From positions 1 through 64,000 of the forward strand of contig NZ_JABJWC010000010.1 of NCBI RefSeq assembly GCF_013155395.1: a stretch of DNA of 64,000 bases, in the 5' to 3' direction. Of this stretch, positions 35,732 to 44,726 are shown in pieces. The notes under the pieces are model-generated. The model made no database searches. It was not told the origin of the DNA and saw only the letters and a program-made list of their open reading frames with translations. The translations under genes and the position numbers were made by a program. The stretch comes from Komagataeibacter melomenusus. GTDB lineage: Bacteria > Pseudomonadota > Alphaproteobacteria > Acetobacterales > Acetobacteraceae. Positions within the stretch are counted from its first letter, which is position 1. Each line of letters begins with the position of its first letter.

Positions 35732-35750
35732 GCCCCCGTCAGACGGGGGC
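35732..35750 (-). terminator. Rho-independent terminator of the 45-aa gene
   Basis: Stem GCCCCCGTC / GACGGGGGC with a 1-nt loop, followed on the minus strand by TTTTCTTTCC. It overlaps the stop codon of the small gene read in that direction. Confidence 0.8.
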
Positions 35751-35876
35751 CTCGGCATCACGGCGTGCGAGCGCTTCTCTGAGTTCCCGCTCGACCTGTC
35801 GGCGCTCGCGGCGGCTCAGGTGAAAGCTGGTCAGTTCGTTACGCAGCGCGTGGATGGTATCGTTGAGTGTGATCAT
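35739..35876 (-). CDS. Small basic protein, 45 aa, unknown function
   Basis: The reading frame starts MITLNDTIHALRNEL and runs to a stop inside a terminator. A strong AAAGGAG lies before the ATG. The sequence is a charged amphipathic helix (SRRERRQVERELREALARRD), possibly a coiled coil or nucleic-acid contact. Good SD, terminator and size make it a credible gene. A long hairpin lies about 105 bp upstream. Confidence 0.65.
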   Translation of the reverse strand: MITLNDTIHALRNELTSFHLSRRERRQVERELREALARRDAEAPV

Positions 35877-35980
35877 TGTCCTGCTCCTTTCGTTTTTCGA
35901 AGACAGGACAGACAGTTCATGCCCGGGCGGACCGGGTCAGGGATCGCCGCAGGCGACCGGCTTGCCGGCGCGTGGGGGAG

Positions 35981-36026
35981 CCGATTTTGTCTGGTGCGCC
36001 CGTTACGGGGCACCAGGCAAAATTGG
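35981..36026 (-). ncRNA. Long hairpin upstream of the 45-aa gene
   Basis: Arms CCGATTTTGTCTGGTGC and GCACCAGGCAAAATTGG pair at 15 of 17 positions (two mismatches). Two hairpins of similar layout stand before other minus-strand backbone genes (40508 and 43463). Likely a leader RNA structure; function unknown. Confidence 0.5.
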
Positions 36027-36273
36027 AGGGACCGTGCGTCCTTGACGCGGTTCGCTTCGCGCATGGTACGATGGGAAGGCTGAGGGAAAGCCCTATCCTC
36101 CGGCCCGCCCTTCATGCCAAAACCTGCTGGCAAAACACAGGCTACGGTTGAACAGTGCGAAGCTTCGTTCACCCTGCCTATCCCGAGAACGCGGGGATTT
36201 CAGCGCTGTGACTGGACCTGACCGTATTCTTTCGAGTATTTTATGTACAGGAAACCCGGTCAGAAAAGGCCCC

Positions 36274-36510
36274 ATGATGATCCCTGCCAATGAATGCGAA
36301 CGCAAAGGCGACGCCTGGATGGCTAAAGCCCTGAATCCAAGCAAAAATGCGCATGAACGCCTGAAAGCGGCGAAGGCGGCAATGTTCGCCTATGAAGATG
36401 CCCGCAAGCTGTTTCCGGCTGGTAGCGAAGACAGCGACCGGGCGCGCAAAAAAGGATACAGGGCACATGACATGGCCAACCGGCCAGTCGATGAATGGGC
36501 CTCAGAATAA
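36274..36510 (+). CDS. Hypothetical protein, 78 aa
   Basis: Start at MMIPANECERKGD, preceded by AAAAGG. The product is hydrophilic and helical with repeated basic and acidic residues (HERLKAAKAAMFAYEDARKLFPAG), ending in DEWASE. No family recognised. The frame is open upstream without a plausible start. It is isolated between non-coding stretches. Confidence 0.45.
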   Translation: MMIPANECERKGDAWMAKALNPSKNAHERLKAAKAAMFAYEDARKLFPAGSEDSDRARKKGYRAHDMANRPVDEWASE

Positions 36511-37208
36511 AATGTGAATGGCCCTGAAAATCAGGCAGCGGAGTAATCGTGAAGCGCTACCGCTATTCCGAAAGAGAAGGCGGGTCACCCGAAGTGTAAC
36601 ACTACCGATACATCCGCAGACCGTCCCGAAAGTTCATAGCCGCAGGAACAGAATTGAAAAATCCTGCGACGAATTCGAGCGCCTGATAAGGGCCAGCCAA
36701 ACCACAACGTAGCGACATGAGTGGCGAAGAAAAGCTTACATGGTATGAAAGCATAAATTCCATTCAGGTCGAAGATCTGCATCCTGCTGACGTCTTGAAC
36801 GGCGTCGACCTGAGTTGGTGACCGTCGCAAGGCGCGCGGTCATCGTCGAACCAAATGTGTGATGGCGTCGGCAAGCTTGCCGAAGAGTAACCGAAGCAGT
36901 GTTGCCGCACTAGAACTGCCGTTGCCGATAAACACTACGCGGTTGGGTGCGTGGGCAGTCGATGTGTGTTTTGCGCATCGGTCATGGGAATCAATTGCCT
37001 TGCCATAATGAACTGCCGTTTGGAGGGGAGGACGCCTCACCATGCCCGAAGCAGGGATCAATGATGTCGATCCGGTCGGGAAGCAGTCAGGTCGGCCGCC
37101 AGTTGTCATGCATCGGTCGAGGCATAACGATGCGGATTGCCTTGATGCGGGTAATCTGGCGGTCGTAAATGATCTTCATAAGAAGGAAGCTGTCTGTCCT
37201 CGCTCATC
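36511..37208. other. Stretch without a supportable gene
   Basis: Short frames on both strands lack good starts and known motifs. A weak inverted repeat AGGTCGA (36767) / TCGACCT (36806) is seen. One minus-strand frame (36840-37109) contains RVVFIGNGSSSAATLLRLL, which recalls a Rossmann nucleotide-binding loop, so the stretch may be a decayed gene. Confidence 0.4.
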
Positions 37209-37241
37209 GGCGGGTTTCAGGACAGCGCCGTGAAACCCGCC
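37209..37241 (-). terminator. Hairpin after the MscS gene
   Basis: Perfect 11-bp stem GGCGGGTTTCA / TGAAACCCGCC with an 11-nt loop, 4 bp beyond the mscS stop. No U-tract follows on the minus strand. Confidence 0.6.
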
Positions 37242-37245
37242 GTGG

Positions 37246-38058
37246 TCATGCAGCAGCCCGCGCTGTGACTCCAAGACGATATCCATTCTTCTGGAGCACT
37301 TTAATCGAGGCCTCGGAATATTTCGCAACCAGTCCCGAGACATCACCAGGTGCGCACCAGAACCCCAACGTGACCTGAATATTTGCCGGTTTTGGCAGAA
37401 AAGACACTGACGGCGCGGGATTCTTGAGTACCTGCGTGTCATTCTCCGTAAGACCCAGCAACAGTGCCCGGGCCTTGTCCAGATCGTCCTGGTAATCAAT
37501 CAGCAGGCTGACCGAACCGGCAAGCCGGTCTGACTCCGAGCTGTTGATCACGATGTTGTTCGACAATGTTCCATTGGGGATGTAAATGATCTCATTATTG
37601 GCATCAAGCAGCACGGTACGGAACATCTCGATTGATGTAACCGTTCCCGAACTGCCCCCCGCCGCAATCGAATCCCCAACCTTGAACGGGCGAAACAGCA
37701 GGATCAGCACGCCACCAGCAAAATTGGCGAGGCTACCCTGTAATGCCATGCCTACCGCCAGACCGGCGGCACCCAGAACCGCCACGAACGATGTTGTTGC
37801 AATGCCGACCATGGATGCCACACTGATCAGCAGTAGAGCTTTCAGAAACAGCCCGACCACACTCAGCAGGAATCCGCGCAATGTCGGCTCTATATGACTG
37901 GCTTCCATCATCCGGCCCATCGCCCGCGTTACGGCGTTGACGAGCTTCCAGCCCACAAAAAGAACGATCAGAGCCAGAAAGAACTGACTTGCATATCCGA
38001 GTATAAGCGGAAGCAATCCGTCAACCTGATCCAGAATGGAATGAATCTGCTTTTCCAT
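37246..38058 (-). CDS. mscS: Small-conductance mechanosensitive channel, MscS family
   Basis: 270-aa inner-membrane channel that opens on hypo-osmotic shock. Three N-terminal transmembrane helices are followed by the pore-lining helix with its Gly/Ala pattern (VLGAAGLAVGMALQGSLANFAGGVLILLFRPF), then the beta domain (GTVTSIEMFRTVLLDANNEIIYIPNG), all close to E. coli MscS. It stands alone in the accessory region. Confidence 0.94.
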   Translation of the reverse strand: MEKQIHSILDQVDGLLPLILGYASQFFLALIVLFVGWKLVNAVTRAMGRMMEASHIEPTLRGFLLSVVGLFLKALLLISVASMVGIATTSFVAVLGAAGLAVGMALQGSLANFAGGVLILLFRPFKVGDSIAAGGSSGTVTSIEMFRTVLLDANNEIIYIPNGTLSNNIVINSSESDRLAGSVSLLIDYQDDLDKARALLLGLTENDTQVLKNPAPSVSFLPKPANIQVTLGFWCAPGDVSGLVAKYSEASIKVLQKNGYRLGVTARAAA

Positions 38059-38412
38059 GACTATCCCTGATTTATATTTATCATGTATTGCGTAGTAAAA
38101 TACGCAATCTGCTTCACATTGTAAGCCGTTTCAAGCCAGTTCGTCACCACTGCATTTTTACAAGATAATTTCAGGAACAACGTGGTTCATCCAGCACAGG
38201 ATACTATTTCCGTATTCATCGTTTCAGTCAGATAGAATGAACATTTCCCAAGGCTGGCCTGAACGGACCAGGCACCGATCATGACTTCGATAGGGAGACC
38301 TGAAAAAACATATGAAACATCAAAAATGATACGGAAACGCCATAGACTTTCACGATGCCTGAACTGTCGTATATCCTCCATCTGACGACCAATAACGGAT
38401 CGACCAAATGAT
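38059..38412. other. A/T-rich region upstream of mscS, no gene
   Basis: Probably the mscS promoter region. A 64-codon minus-strand frame (38187-38381) has no motif or good ribosome site. Confidence 0.4.
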
Positions 38413-39184
38413 TCATATCCGTTCCCGAAACGGATGCAGCAACAGACGACGATAATTCCTCTGTCTCATGGAATTGGCAAGCCGGGCCAGACGATCCATG
38501 CGTGCCTGCAGGTCATGCCCGATCCAGTCCCGTGCAGAAATGGCTTCCCGCCGAAACAGGACTGGTGCCATCTCGCGACGACTGGCCCCTGCCCCGCTTC
38601 CATCCAGAAAACGCAGGGCAAGAATCAGTCGGTCCCGGCGCGCTGGCGACAGTATGGTGGGATCATAACCGGCACTCTGCCCCATGGCGGCACGCCACAG
38701 TTGCAGGGCCGCAGCAATACGGATTTCAAACAGGCGATCAAAAGGCAGAAGAACTGCCCCTCCGTTGCTTTCCGGAGTAAGAGCCAGGACGTGCAATGTT
38801 GTTCCGGCCAGATGAATGACAGTTTCGGTGTTTCCGACTGCCTGTGTCGCCTCCGGCAGAGTTGACCGAAAACCCAAGCGGTCGTCAGTCAGGTCCACCG
38901 GCATCGTGGTCAGAACCGTCACGCCCGGAAACGCGCGCGCCGTCCAAACCGCAGATGACGGCACTTCCGCATGATCCGCAGGGTCGAAATCGCAACCCCC
39001 AGTGCCGGGCGAAGGCCTCGGCGTCATCGGAATGCAGCGTTCCTGCCTGTGTCGCAAGCTGAAGCCTGCGCCGGTCGTGCTGGAAATCTGAATTACGGCA
39101 CAGAAACTGCAGGGCAAAGGCAGGGGCGTTGAGTGACCGCAGGCTCTCGTACGCGCCCGCCGATCGCCAGTTGGCGCGGCTCAT
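38413..39184 (-). pseudogene. DUF6499/DUF2285-type regulator, frameshifted
   Basis: The start MSRANWRSAGAYESLRSL at 39184 opens the N-terminal domain typical of these element-encoded proteins, ending ...ARHWGLRF. The continuation DPADHAEVPSSAVWT...ALQLWRAAMG...RLILALRFLDG...SMRQRNYRRLLL is in another frame. The shift occurs near 38990-39003, next to a run of five C (minus-strand G). Either the gene is broken or the run is a sequencing error. The intact protein would be about 255 aa. Confidence 0.72.
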
Positions 39185-39315
39185 GGCGTCATCTCCGATG
39201 CAGAACGGGGGTAACAGGGCGAGCATTCGCCCCGCCCGATTATGTCCGTAGATGACCGTTCGCGCTATCCCTGCGCACCGCAAGACCCGTTGCGGTTGAT
39301 GCAACGGGCCAAGGG

Positions 39316-39594
39316 TCAGTTGGGGGCACCGCCACGCAGGAGATGACGGAAACCATGAGACGTCATCCAGTGTGCCCGGGCAAGATGGCTCATCCAGCAC
39401 TGCCGGGTACGCTCCGGATCGACCGCGGGATCACGGTGCAGGACCAAGCGGGCAACATCCTGCCAGTCGGCCTGGTCGGCTTCTGCATCCAGTAGCCGCA
39501 GATAGGTGATCAGGTGCTGCTCGTCATACCCGGTCAGATAGGTGGCTTCAGGGGCGACATCAGCAACCGCAGGGTCGCGTGGCGGCTTGTCCAT
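39316..39594 (-). CDS. DUF2285-type small protein
   Basis: 92-aa protein with the conserved block LTGYDEQHLITYLRLLDAEADQADWQDVARLVLH and SHLARAHWMTSHGFRHLLRGG. Such proteins recur next to XRE regulators and RepA in alphaproteobacterial integrative elements, as here. Molecular role unknown; the helical fold suggests DNA binding or regulation. Confidence 0.8.
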   Translation of the reverse strand: MDKPPRDPAVADVAPEATYLTGYDEQHLITYLRLLDAEADQADWQDVARLVLHRDPAVDPERTRQCWMSHLARAHWMTSHGFRHLLRGGAPN

Positions 39595-39604
39595 GGCAGG
39601 TTAC

Positions 39605-39889
39605 TCAGGAGCGGTTGCGGGGACGATGACGGTCAGTCTGCCCTGCCACTGGATCGGAAGTCCCGTTAAGAAACATGACGCCGTGGCCCCTGTCGGATGT
39701 GATGAAGAGGATCCCTGCTGTTTCCAGTGCGCGACGGACCTGATCCGCAGTGCTCTCATGAACGGCCAGACCGCGCTCGGACTCAAGCCGCTTGAGGGCA
39801 GTCAGCGCTACAAGGGCGTGCGTGGCAAGCTCTTCCTGCGTCCAGTTCAGCAGGGCCCGTGCCGCCCGGACTTGTCGGCCAGTGATCAT
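39605..39889 (-). CDS. XRE-type HTH regulator
   Basis: 94-aa repressor-like protein with a lambda-type HTH at residues 5-60 (QVRAARALLNWTQEELATHALVALTALKRLE). The C-terminus includes VRRALETAGILFI. It is adjacent to the DUF2285-type gene, as commonly seen in these elements, and may regulate the replication or transfer genes. Confidence 0.85.
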   Translation of the reverse strand: MITGRQVRAARALLNWTQEELATHALVALTALKRLESERGLAVHESTADQVRRALETAGILFITSDRGHGVMFLNGTSDPVAGQTDRHRPRNRS

Positions 39890-40061
39890 CCATGATCACA
39901 TCCGACAGACTGACGGCCCGCACCAGAAATACGACTATATTAGTCGCTTTCGAGTCGTTCAAGTCCGATGTCATAAGGCGCCGCCTTTGTCGGGGGCACG
40001 GGCTGGGTCCGTCTGGTGGGAGAAACCCCGCCCGGACAACCGGGCGGGGCATTGGGTGGGA

Positions 40062-40385
40062 TCAGTCCCCGTTTGGCCGGCGGGGCCGGGTCCAGATCAG
40101 GCTGTATCCCTCGCCGTCTTCGTCCCGGAACAGATTGGCGAAGATCGGAGCGTTGAAGCTTGGGTCGTCGAGCTTGAGGGACAGGTAGTCGCGGCCCTCG
40201 CCGGAGCGCTTCGACCAGGCGGCTCCGATTTCGGCCCGGCCCACAAAGACCCGGTAGCTGGGTGCGTTGTCATTGGCGCGGTTGGCTTCCGGCACGATGC
40301 GGACATTCTTCGTCTGGAGGGACAGCGTGGCGATTTCGCCCTGAATTTCGTTGCCGACCTTCTTGAAGGAACCGATGTTGGCCAT
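40062..40385 (-). CDS. DUF736 family protein
   Basis: 107-aa protein, start MANIGSFKKVGNEIQGEI at 40385 supported by AGGAGA 6 bases upstream. It has the family core NAPSYRVFVGRAEIGAAWSKRSGEGRDYLSLKLDDPSF. DUF736 proteins are near-universal small genes on alphaproteobacterial plasmids and integrative elements; role unknown. A hairpin lies upstream (40508-40557). Confidence 0.88.
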   Translation of the reverse strand: MANIGSFKKVGNEIQGEIATLSLQTKNVRIVPEANRANDNAPSYRVFVGRAEIGAAWSKRSGEGRDYLSLKLDDPSFNAPIFANLFRDEDGEGYSLIWTRPRRPNGD

Positions 40386-40507
40386 GTGACTTCTCCTGCT
40401 GTTATCGGGCGGCGACCACCGCGGCCTCGATGGCGATCGTCCGCCCGAAGGCGATCGACCGGGCATCCGCTTGCGGACCGCAGCATCGCGGAGGACGGCA
40501 GCGGCGG

Positions 40508-40557
40508 AACTTTCTTGTCTCGCGAGGAATGGGGCGCAGCCCCAGGGGAAGAAAGTT
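40508..40557 (-). ncRNA. Long hairpin upstream of the DUF736 gene
   Basis: Outer arms AACTTTCTT / AAGAAAGTT enclose a nested GC hairpin (GGGGC-GCA-GCCCC) and a TCGCGA stretch. It lies 123 bp upstream of the DUF736 start. The layout matches the element at 43463: outer A/T-rich arm, TTGTYTCGCGA after the left arm, inner GC hairpin. Confidence 0.5.
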
Positions 40558-40629
40558 GCGACGTGCCGTTGCCCAAGGGCGATCGAGGCGCAGCTGTCCT
40601 TCGGGCAGATCAGCCAATGAAGAGGACGT

Positions 40630-40975
40630 GATGGTCGCTGCCTGACAGCATTCCCGGAAGAAGACGTGGCCCTACTGGCTGTTCCGTCATGGTCGGCCGA
40701 TGCTTACAATCAGGGCGTAAGTGCCACCTGCACTCACGGATCCCGACGAGGAACCGCATGCCTGCCCCTGACCTGCCGTGCCAATGACATCGGGCTGTCA
40801 CTGGGGTTCATGCATGCTGGGATAACGAAGCCGCCCTGCGGCAGCATTCCGGCGAACCCATGGCCACCACTGTCCCACGGACGGTCGATCGGCGTTCCGA
40901 CACCCTTTCCCTTCGATCCTGTTTCAGGGACGCGTGATAAATCGAGGAAAACACAGCCAGGTCTGGATGCACCTG
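40630..40975. other. Stretch without a supportable gene
   Basis: Frames here are shadows without ribosome sites or motifs. It lies downstream of the small membrane protein gene read on the minus strand. No clear repeat seen. Confidence 0.35.
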
Positions 40976-41437
40976 TTACCCAAGGTGCGAATGGGACCTG
41001 GGCCTGCCCCTATCCTGCTCCTGTGCATCGGCCGGGATAAACGCCCACATACGGACCCAGGCGGTGCCCCCGACGAGTGCGGCGCCTGTTATGGCAAACA
41101 GGTGTGCCCAGATGCCTGAGGACAAGTCGGTCTGCGCCAGTCCCAGCGTCGTGCTGTAACCGGCAAGTGCTGCCGGTATGGCGAAGATCAGTGCCAGCAT
41201 CATCCTGAACCAGACGACTGCAACCAGAGCAAACGCCATCTGGCCCGCGAGCAGTGTCACAACGCCTGCCAGGAATCCTGTCACGACGGCACCGATCGCG
41301 CCACCGCCGGCGTGGATGGCATGCAGGAAGGCGACCACGCCAATGGCAAAAGGCAGGGCATAGATGGCAAGGGTGAAGACCAGCCAGCACAGAAGGCCGA
41401 CGCTGGCGACGCAGAGGAAAGGTGCGACAACAAGCAT
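40976..41437 (-). CDS. Small integral membrane protein, unknown function
   Basis: 153 aa with about four hydrophobic segments (MLVVAPFLCVASVGLLCWLV, ...FAIGVVAFLHAI..., GAVVTGFLAGVVTLLAGQ, VWFRMMLALIFAIPAALAG) and a fifth near the end (LFAITGAALVGGTAWVRMWAF). GGAG before 41437 decides the start. No family recognised; found within element backbone. Confidence 0.7.
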   Translation of the reverse strand: MLVVAPFLCVASVGLLCWLVFTLAIYALPFAIGVVAFLHAIHAGGGAIGAVVTGFLAGVVTLLAGQMAFALVAVVWFRMMLALIFAIPAALAGYSTTLGLAQTDLSSGIWAHLFAITGAALVGGTAWVRMWAFIPADAQEQDRGRPRSHSHLG

Positions 41438-41582
41438 GATGCGATCTCCGCTGGACACGGCTGAACGATCGCGTCTGCCACCACCACCTTGACGCAGGGA
41501 AACTATAGCTGAATTCGGCGGCGGCCGTCACGTTGAAAACATGGCGCGATGCAGGTCATGTTCGCGCCATGCGGATCCGTCT

Positions 41583-41816
41583 CTAGTGATGCAGGAAACC
41601 CATGCCGGTCTGCATGGCGGTATGCAGCACATCCGACCAGATGCCTCCTCCACCACCGCCCGGACCGCCCCGGCCACCGCCTGGTGGACCGCCGGTTTCT
41701 GATCCGTCGGTAACGGGCAGGCCGTCATCGTCTAGGGGTTGCCGGTGCTCGGCACATCCGGAGAGACAGCAGAAACAGCAAAGGATCGCCATGAAACGGG
41801 ATACCGTACACGCCAT
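41583..41816 (-). CDS. Gly-rich putative lipoprotein, 77 aa
   Basis: Signal sequence with lipobox LSGC (MAILCCFCCLSGCAEH), then a short Gly/Pro-rich linker and an aliphatic-aromatic tail (IWSDVLHTAMQTGMGFLHH). Its ATG follows the stop of the upstream gene directly (TGAATG), so the two are co-translated. Possibly a small envelope or conjugation-related protein; not recognised. Confidence 0.6.
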   Translation of the reverse strand: MACTVSRFMAILCCFCCLSGCAEHRQPLDDDGLPVTDGSETGGPPGGGRGGPGGGGGGIWSDVLHTAMQTGMGFLHH

Positions 41817-42257
41817 TCAATCCGATCCGCCGATCTGAATTTTTGATACATCCACGTCTTCGTGCACGTTTGTAGGTGGTGTTCCGCCCTGCCTCTGCCC
41901 TTCGCGTGGGCGGGGTGGCGGACCGCAGCGGGTGGCAGAGCGGTCCATATCCGGTGGCGGCCTCCTGTGGCTCCCGAAGTCATCATCGGGCGGCCCATCG
42001 CCGCCCATGCCCCCGCCCATCATGCCGCCGGGTCCACCACCCGGCATCATGCCCGACATACCGCCGCCGGGACCAAAGCCGCCCCCGAAACCCTCTGTCA
42101 TGCCACCATGAAATCCGCCCCCCATATCGGGGCGTCCTCCCGGTGGCGGCCCCCTTCGACAGGTGGTGTCATGATCATGGCCCTGTCCATGGCAGGCCCC
42201 CAGCGCGAGAGGCAGTAACAGGCAGAGGGATGCGGGAAGCTGGCGGATGGGAAGCAT
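41817..42257 (-). CDS. Gly/Met-rich putative lipoprotein, 146 aa
   Basis: Signal peptide and lipobox LGAC (LLLPLALGACHGQG), then a His-containing start (HGQGHDHD), a long Gly/Met/Pro-rich repeat region (GGGFGPGGGMSGMMPGG) and a C-terminal DVSKIQIGGSD. Low-complexity, surface-exposed, with a possible metal affinity from His and Met. It forms a two-gene unit with the downstream lipoprotein. Confidence 0.6.
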   Translation of the reverse strand: MLPIRQLPASLCLLLPLALGACHGQGHDHDTTCRRGPPPGGRPDMGGGFHGGMTEGFGGGFGPGGGMSGMMPGGGPGGMMGGGMGGDGPPDDDFGSHRRPPPDMDRSATRCGPPPRPREGQRQGGTPPTNVHEDVDVSKIQIGGSD

Positions 42258-42408
42258 TCGGTTTCAACAGTCATCAGGAAGGTGCCAGAACATTATCGGG
42301 CTGTCCGTCCCGATATCCGTTACGAAGTTTTATTTAATGATTCCGACTGTATGGCCGCATGACAGGTCCTGATATGGAACCGTCATGCGGCTATGGAAAC
42401 GATGGCGC

Positions 42409-43344
42409 CTACACGCCACCGCTGCCGAATTTCCAGACCGGAATTCCGAGTTTTCTGGCCTTGTCAGCAAGGTTTTCCTGAATGCCGGTGCCCGGAAAAA
42501 CGAGGACACCGATCGGCATGACGTTCAGCATGGTGTCGTTACGTCGGAAGGGCGCCGCCTTGGCGTGTCTGGACCAGTCGGGCTTGAAGACGATCTGTGT
42601 GACCTTGCGGTGTTCAGCCCAGCGGGCCGCAATCAGTTCGGCACCCCGGGGTGAGCCTCCATGCAGCAGGACCATGTCAGGATGCCGACCGCGCACCCGA
42701 TCGAGACGGTCCCAGATCAACTGGTGGTCATTGAAGTCCAGGCCACCGGTAATGGCCACTTTCGGACCTGGAGGGACCAGAAGTTCGGTGTCAGCCCTGC
42801 GACGGGCATGCAGGAAATCCCTGCTGTCGACCATCGTGGCGGTCATGGTGGGGCGACTGACCAGCGAGCCGTGTCCGGGGCGCCAGGACGAACCGGTATG
42901 GCGTTCAAAGAGATCGGCAGCATGATCGCGGAAGATCTCGTAGGCATTGCGTCGTTCGATCAGGGTCTGGCCCTCGGCCAGCATGCGTTCGAGTTCGACC
43001 GAGCGGATCTCGCTCCCATCCTGCTCCCGCTGCGCCTGCTTCTGCGCCTGTTCGTTCCGGTCCAGTTCACGCTCGACCTGCACCACCGTGCGGTGGAAGA
43101 CATTGCCCATGGACCAGAGCAGGGTTTCAAGATCGGGTTCCAGACGGGTTTCACTCAGCGTCGCCACCATGGCGTCAAAGATATCGGCCACTGCGCCGCC
43201 AATGGTGCTGGCTTCCGGTAACGGCCTGGCGTCGGGTTCGTCTTCGAAAGGGCGATAGCCGTAGAGCTGGAGTTCGGTAAGGACATGATCTGTCGGTGAC
43301 GATGCGTGGGCGGGTTCGAAGCTGTCATCCTGCGTGCGGGTCAT
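42409..43344 (-). CDS. DUF2493 (SLOG-like) protein
   Basis: 311-aa protein. The N-terminal half is helical; the C-terminal half (from about residue 195) is a DUF2493 domain: VAITGGLDFNDHQLIWDRLD, MVLLHGGSPRGAELIAARWA and VLVFPGTGIQENLADKA. This is a Rossmann-like fold of the SLOG group that may bind nucleotide ligands. A hallmark gene of alphaproteobacterial integrative elements, next to Toprim and DUF736 genes. Confidence 0.86.
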   Translation of the reverse strand: MTRTQDDSFEPAHASSPTDHVLTELQLYGYRPFEDEPDARPLPEASTIGGAVADIFDAMVATLSETRLEPDLETLLWSMGNVFHRTVVQVERELDRNEQAQKQAQREQDGSEIRSVELERMLAEGQTLIERRNAYEIFRDHAADLFERHTGSSWRPGHGSLVSRPTMTATMVDSRDFLHARRRADTELLVPPGPKVAITGGLDFNDHQLIWDRLDRVRGRHPDMVLLHGGSPRGAELIAARWAEHRKVTQIVFKPDWSRHAKAAPFRRNDTMLNVMPIGVLVFPGTGIQENLADKARKLGIPVWKFGSGGV

Positions 43345-43462
43345 GAGGGGTCTCTCCGGTTTCAGTCGGCCGCGCCCATCGCGGCCTTCCCGGGGGCGGA
43401 TTGCGGCGGTCGGGACAGGCCGGAACCGCGCTCGCGTGGCCGAAGCAACGCGGAGGATGACC

Positions 43463-43528
43463 GGTGGCGGCTATTTTGTTTCGCGATGTAAAGCGCGGCT
43501 GGCCGCGCGACGGAAAATAGTTGCCACC
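43463..43528 (-). ncRNA. Long hairpin upstream of the DUF2493 gene
   Basis: Arms GGTGGCGGCTATTTT and AAAATAGTTGCCACC pair at 13 of 15 positions. Inside are TTGTTTCGCGATG and a nested CGCGGC-TG-GCCGCG stem. It lies about 120 bp upstream of the DUF2493 start and shares the layout of the 40508 element. Confidence 0.5.
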
Positions 43529-43664
43529 GGGCATTGCAGGCCCGGCCCGGCTGTCGCCCGCTCCCCTCCTGGAAGGCCATGGGCGCGCCCTGCCGAACGG
43601 GGAATCCTTGACCTGACCATGCGAGATGGTGGGGGTTCCGGCCTGTAGCGCTACCGAACGGTTA

Positions 43665-44726
43665 TCAGACCGTACCGTCCATGAGAGGTGCCACGTCCTG
43701 CGGGGCAAGCTGCGGACGCAGGACCGACCGGAGCGCACCGCGACCAAGATGGCGGAGATCATCATTGAAATCTGCGAGCCGGGGCGAAAGCACGATCGCC
43801 TCGACCCCGACAGCCTGTGCCCGCTGGCACAAGGCTTTCGCCGTATGGTCGCCTGCCGGATCGTCATCACGGATAACATAAAGACGCCTGAGCAAGGCCG
43901 GGAATGCGGAGGCCGCGAGGTGGGCGGATGACAGGCAGGCCGCCAGGGGCAGTTCCGGCAAGACCATGCTGATCGATAGCACCGTCTCGATCCCTTCACC
44001 CATGGCCATGACGCCGGATGCCGCGCCAAAACGGACCGCATGGCCCAGCAGTTGTCCCATCGCCCGTCGTGGCGTTTTGACTGGCGCTTTCCCCTCCCCG
44101 TCCGGTGACAGCCATGTGCGATGCACACCGGTCAGCCTGCCGTCCAGATCGGTGACTGCAGCAATCAGGGCAGGCCATGTTTCGGTGGAACCGCCATCAT
44201 CTGCCCGATAGTAGCAGCGCGGATGAAAACGCAGGGAAGCGGTTTCGTGCAGTTCCGTAATGCCGCGTTTACGCAGATACGTTTCCACGATTGTGCCCGT
44301 AATCGGCCTGCTCATGGCAAATAGCCGACGGGCCGCCTCCGTTGACCCTGTCGCGTCACCATTACGGGAAAAGGAAGACGAGCTGCCCGGAGAAGGCCGC
44401 GATGAAAGATGTGCCGGCGGCAGGCTCAGAAAATGGCGCGCTTCATCCGCCACGTCCCGGAAGTCTGTCAGGCCCCGCGCCTCGCGGATGATGTCAAGCA
44501 GGTCGCCATGTTCGGCGCTGGCGGCATCAGTCCATTTACCAGCCGCGCCTTTTCCCTCTGCGCTGCCCTGTAGCCGGACAAACATGGAGCGACCCGGGGT
44601 GTTACGCGCGTCGCCAACCAGCCAGTAATTACCCTGCCTGCGTCCCGCAGGCAGATAATGCCGACAGACTGCTTCGGCCTGCCCGGCAAGACGGCGGGCA
44701 AGGTCGACCGCATCGTGCTGGTGCAT
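43665..44726 (-). CDS. Toprim-domain protein (DUF7146-type primase-like)
   Basis: 353-aa protein. The N-terminal domain has MHQHDAVDLARRL and GDLLDIIREARGLTDFRDVADEA. The Toprim catalytic core begins GVMAMGEGIETVLSIS and continues with LYVIRDDDPAGDHTAKAL, giving the Glu and the DxD-type acidic residues. Related proteins on plasmids act as primase-like or DNA-processing enzymes. AGGAGG before the paired ATG codons sets the start. Confidence 0.85.
   Translation of the reverse strand: MHQHDAVDLARRLAGQAEAVCRHYLPAGRRQGNYWLVGDARNTPGRSMFVRLQGSAEGKGAAGKWTDAASAEHGDLLDIIREARGLTDFRDVADEARHFLSLPPAHLSSRPSPGSSSSFSRNGDATGSTEAARRLFAMSRPITGTIVETYLRKRGITELHETASLRFHPRCYYRADDGGSTETWPALIAAVTDLDGRLTGVHRTWLSPDGEGKAPVKTPRRAMGQLLGHAVRFGAASGVMAMGEGIETVLSISMVLPELPLAACLSSAHLAASAFPALLRRLYVIRDDDPAGDHTAKALCQRAQAVGVEAIVLSPRLADFNDDLRHLGRGALRSVLRPQLAPQDVAPLMDGTV

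Noticed and set aside
36840-37109. Minus-strand frame with a Rossmann-like GNGSSS motif
   Set aside because: No start signal and no continuation; at most a remnant, so not called as a gene.
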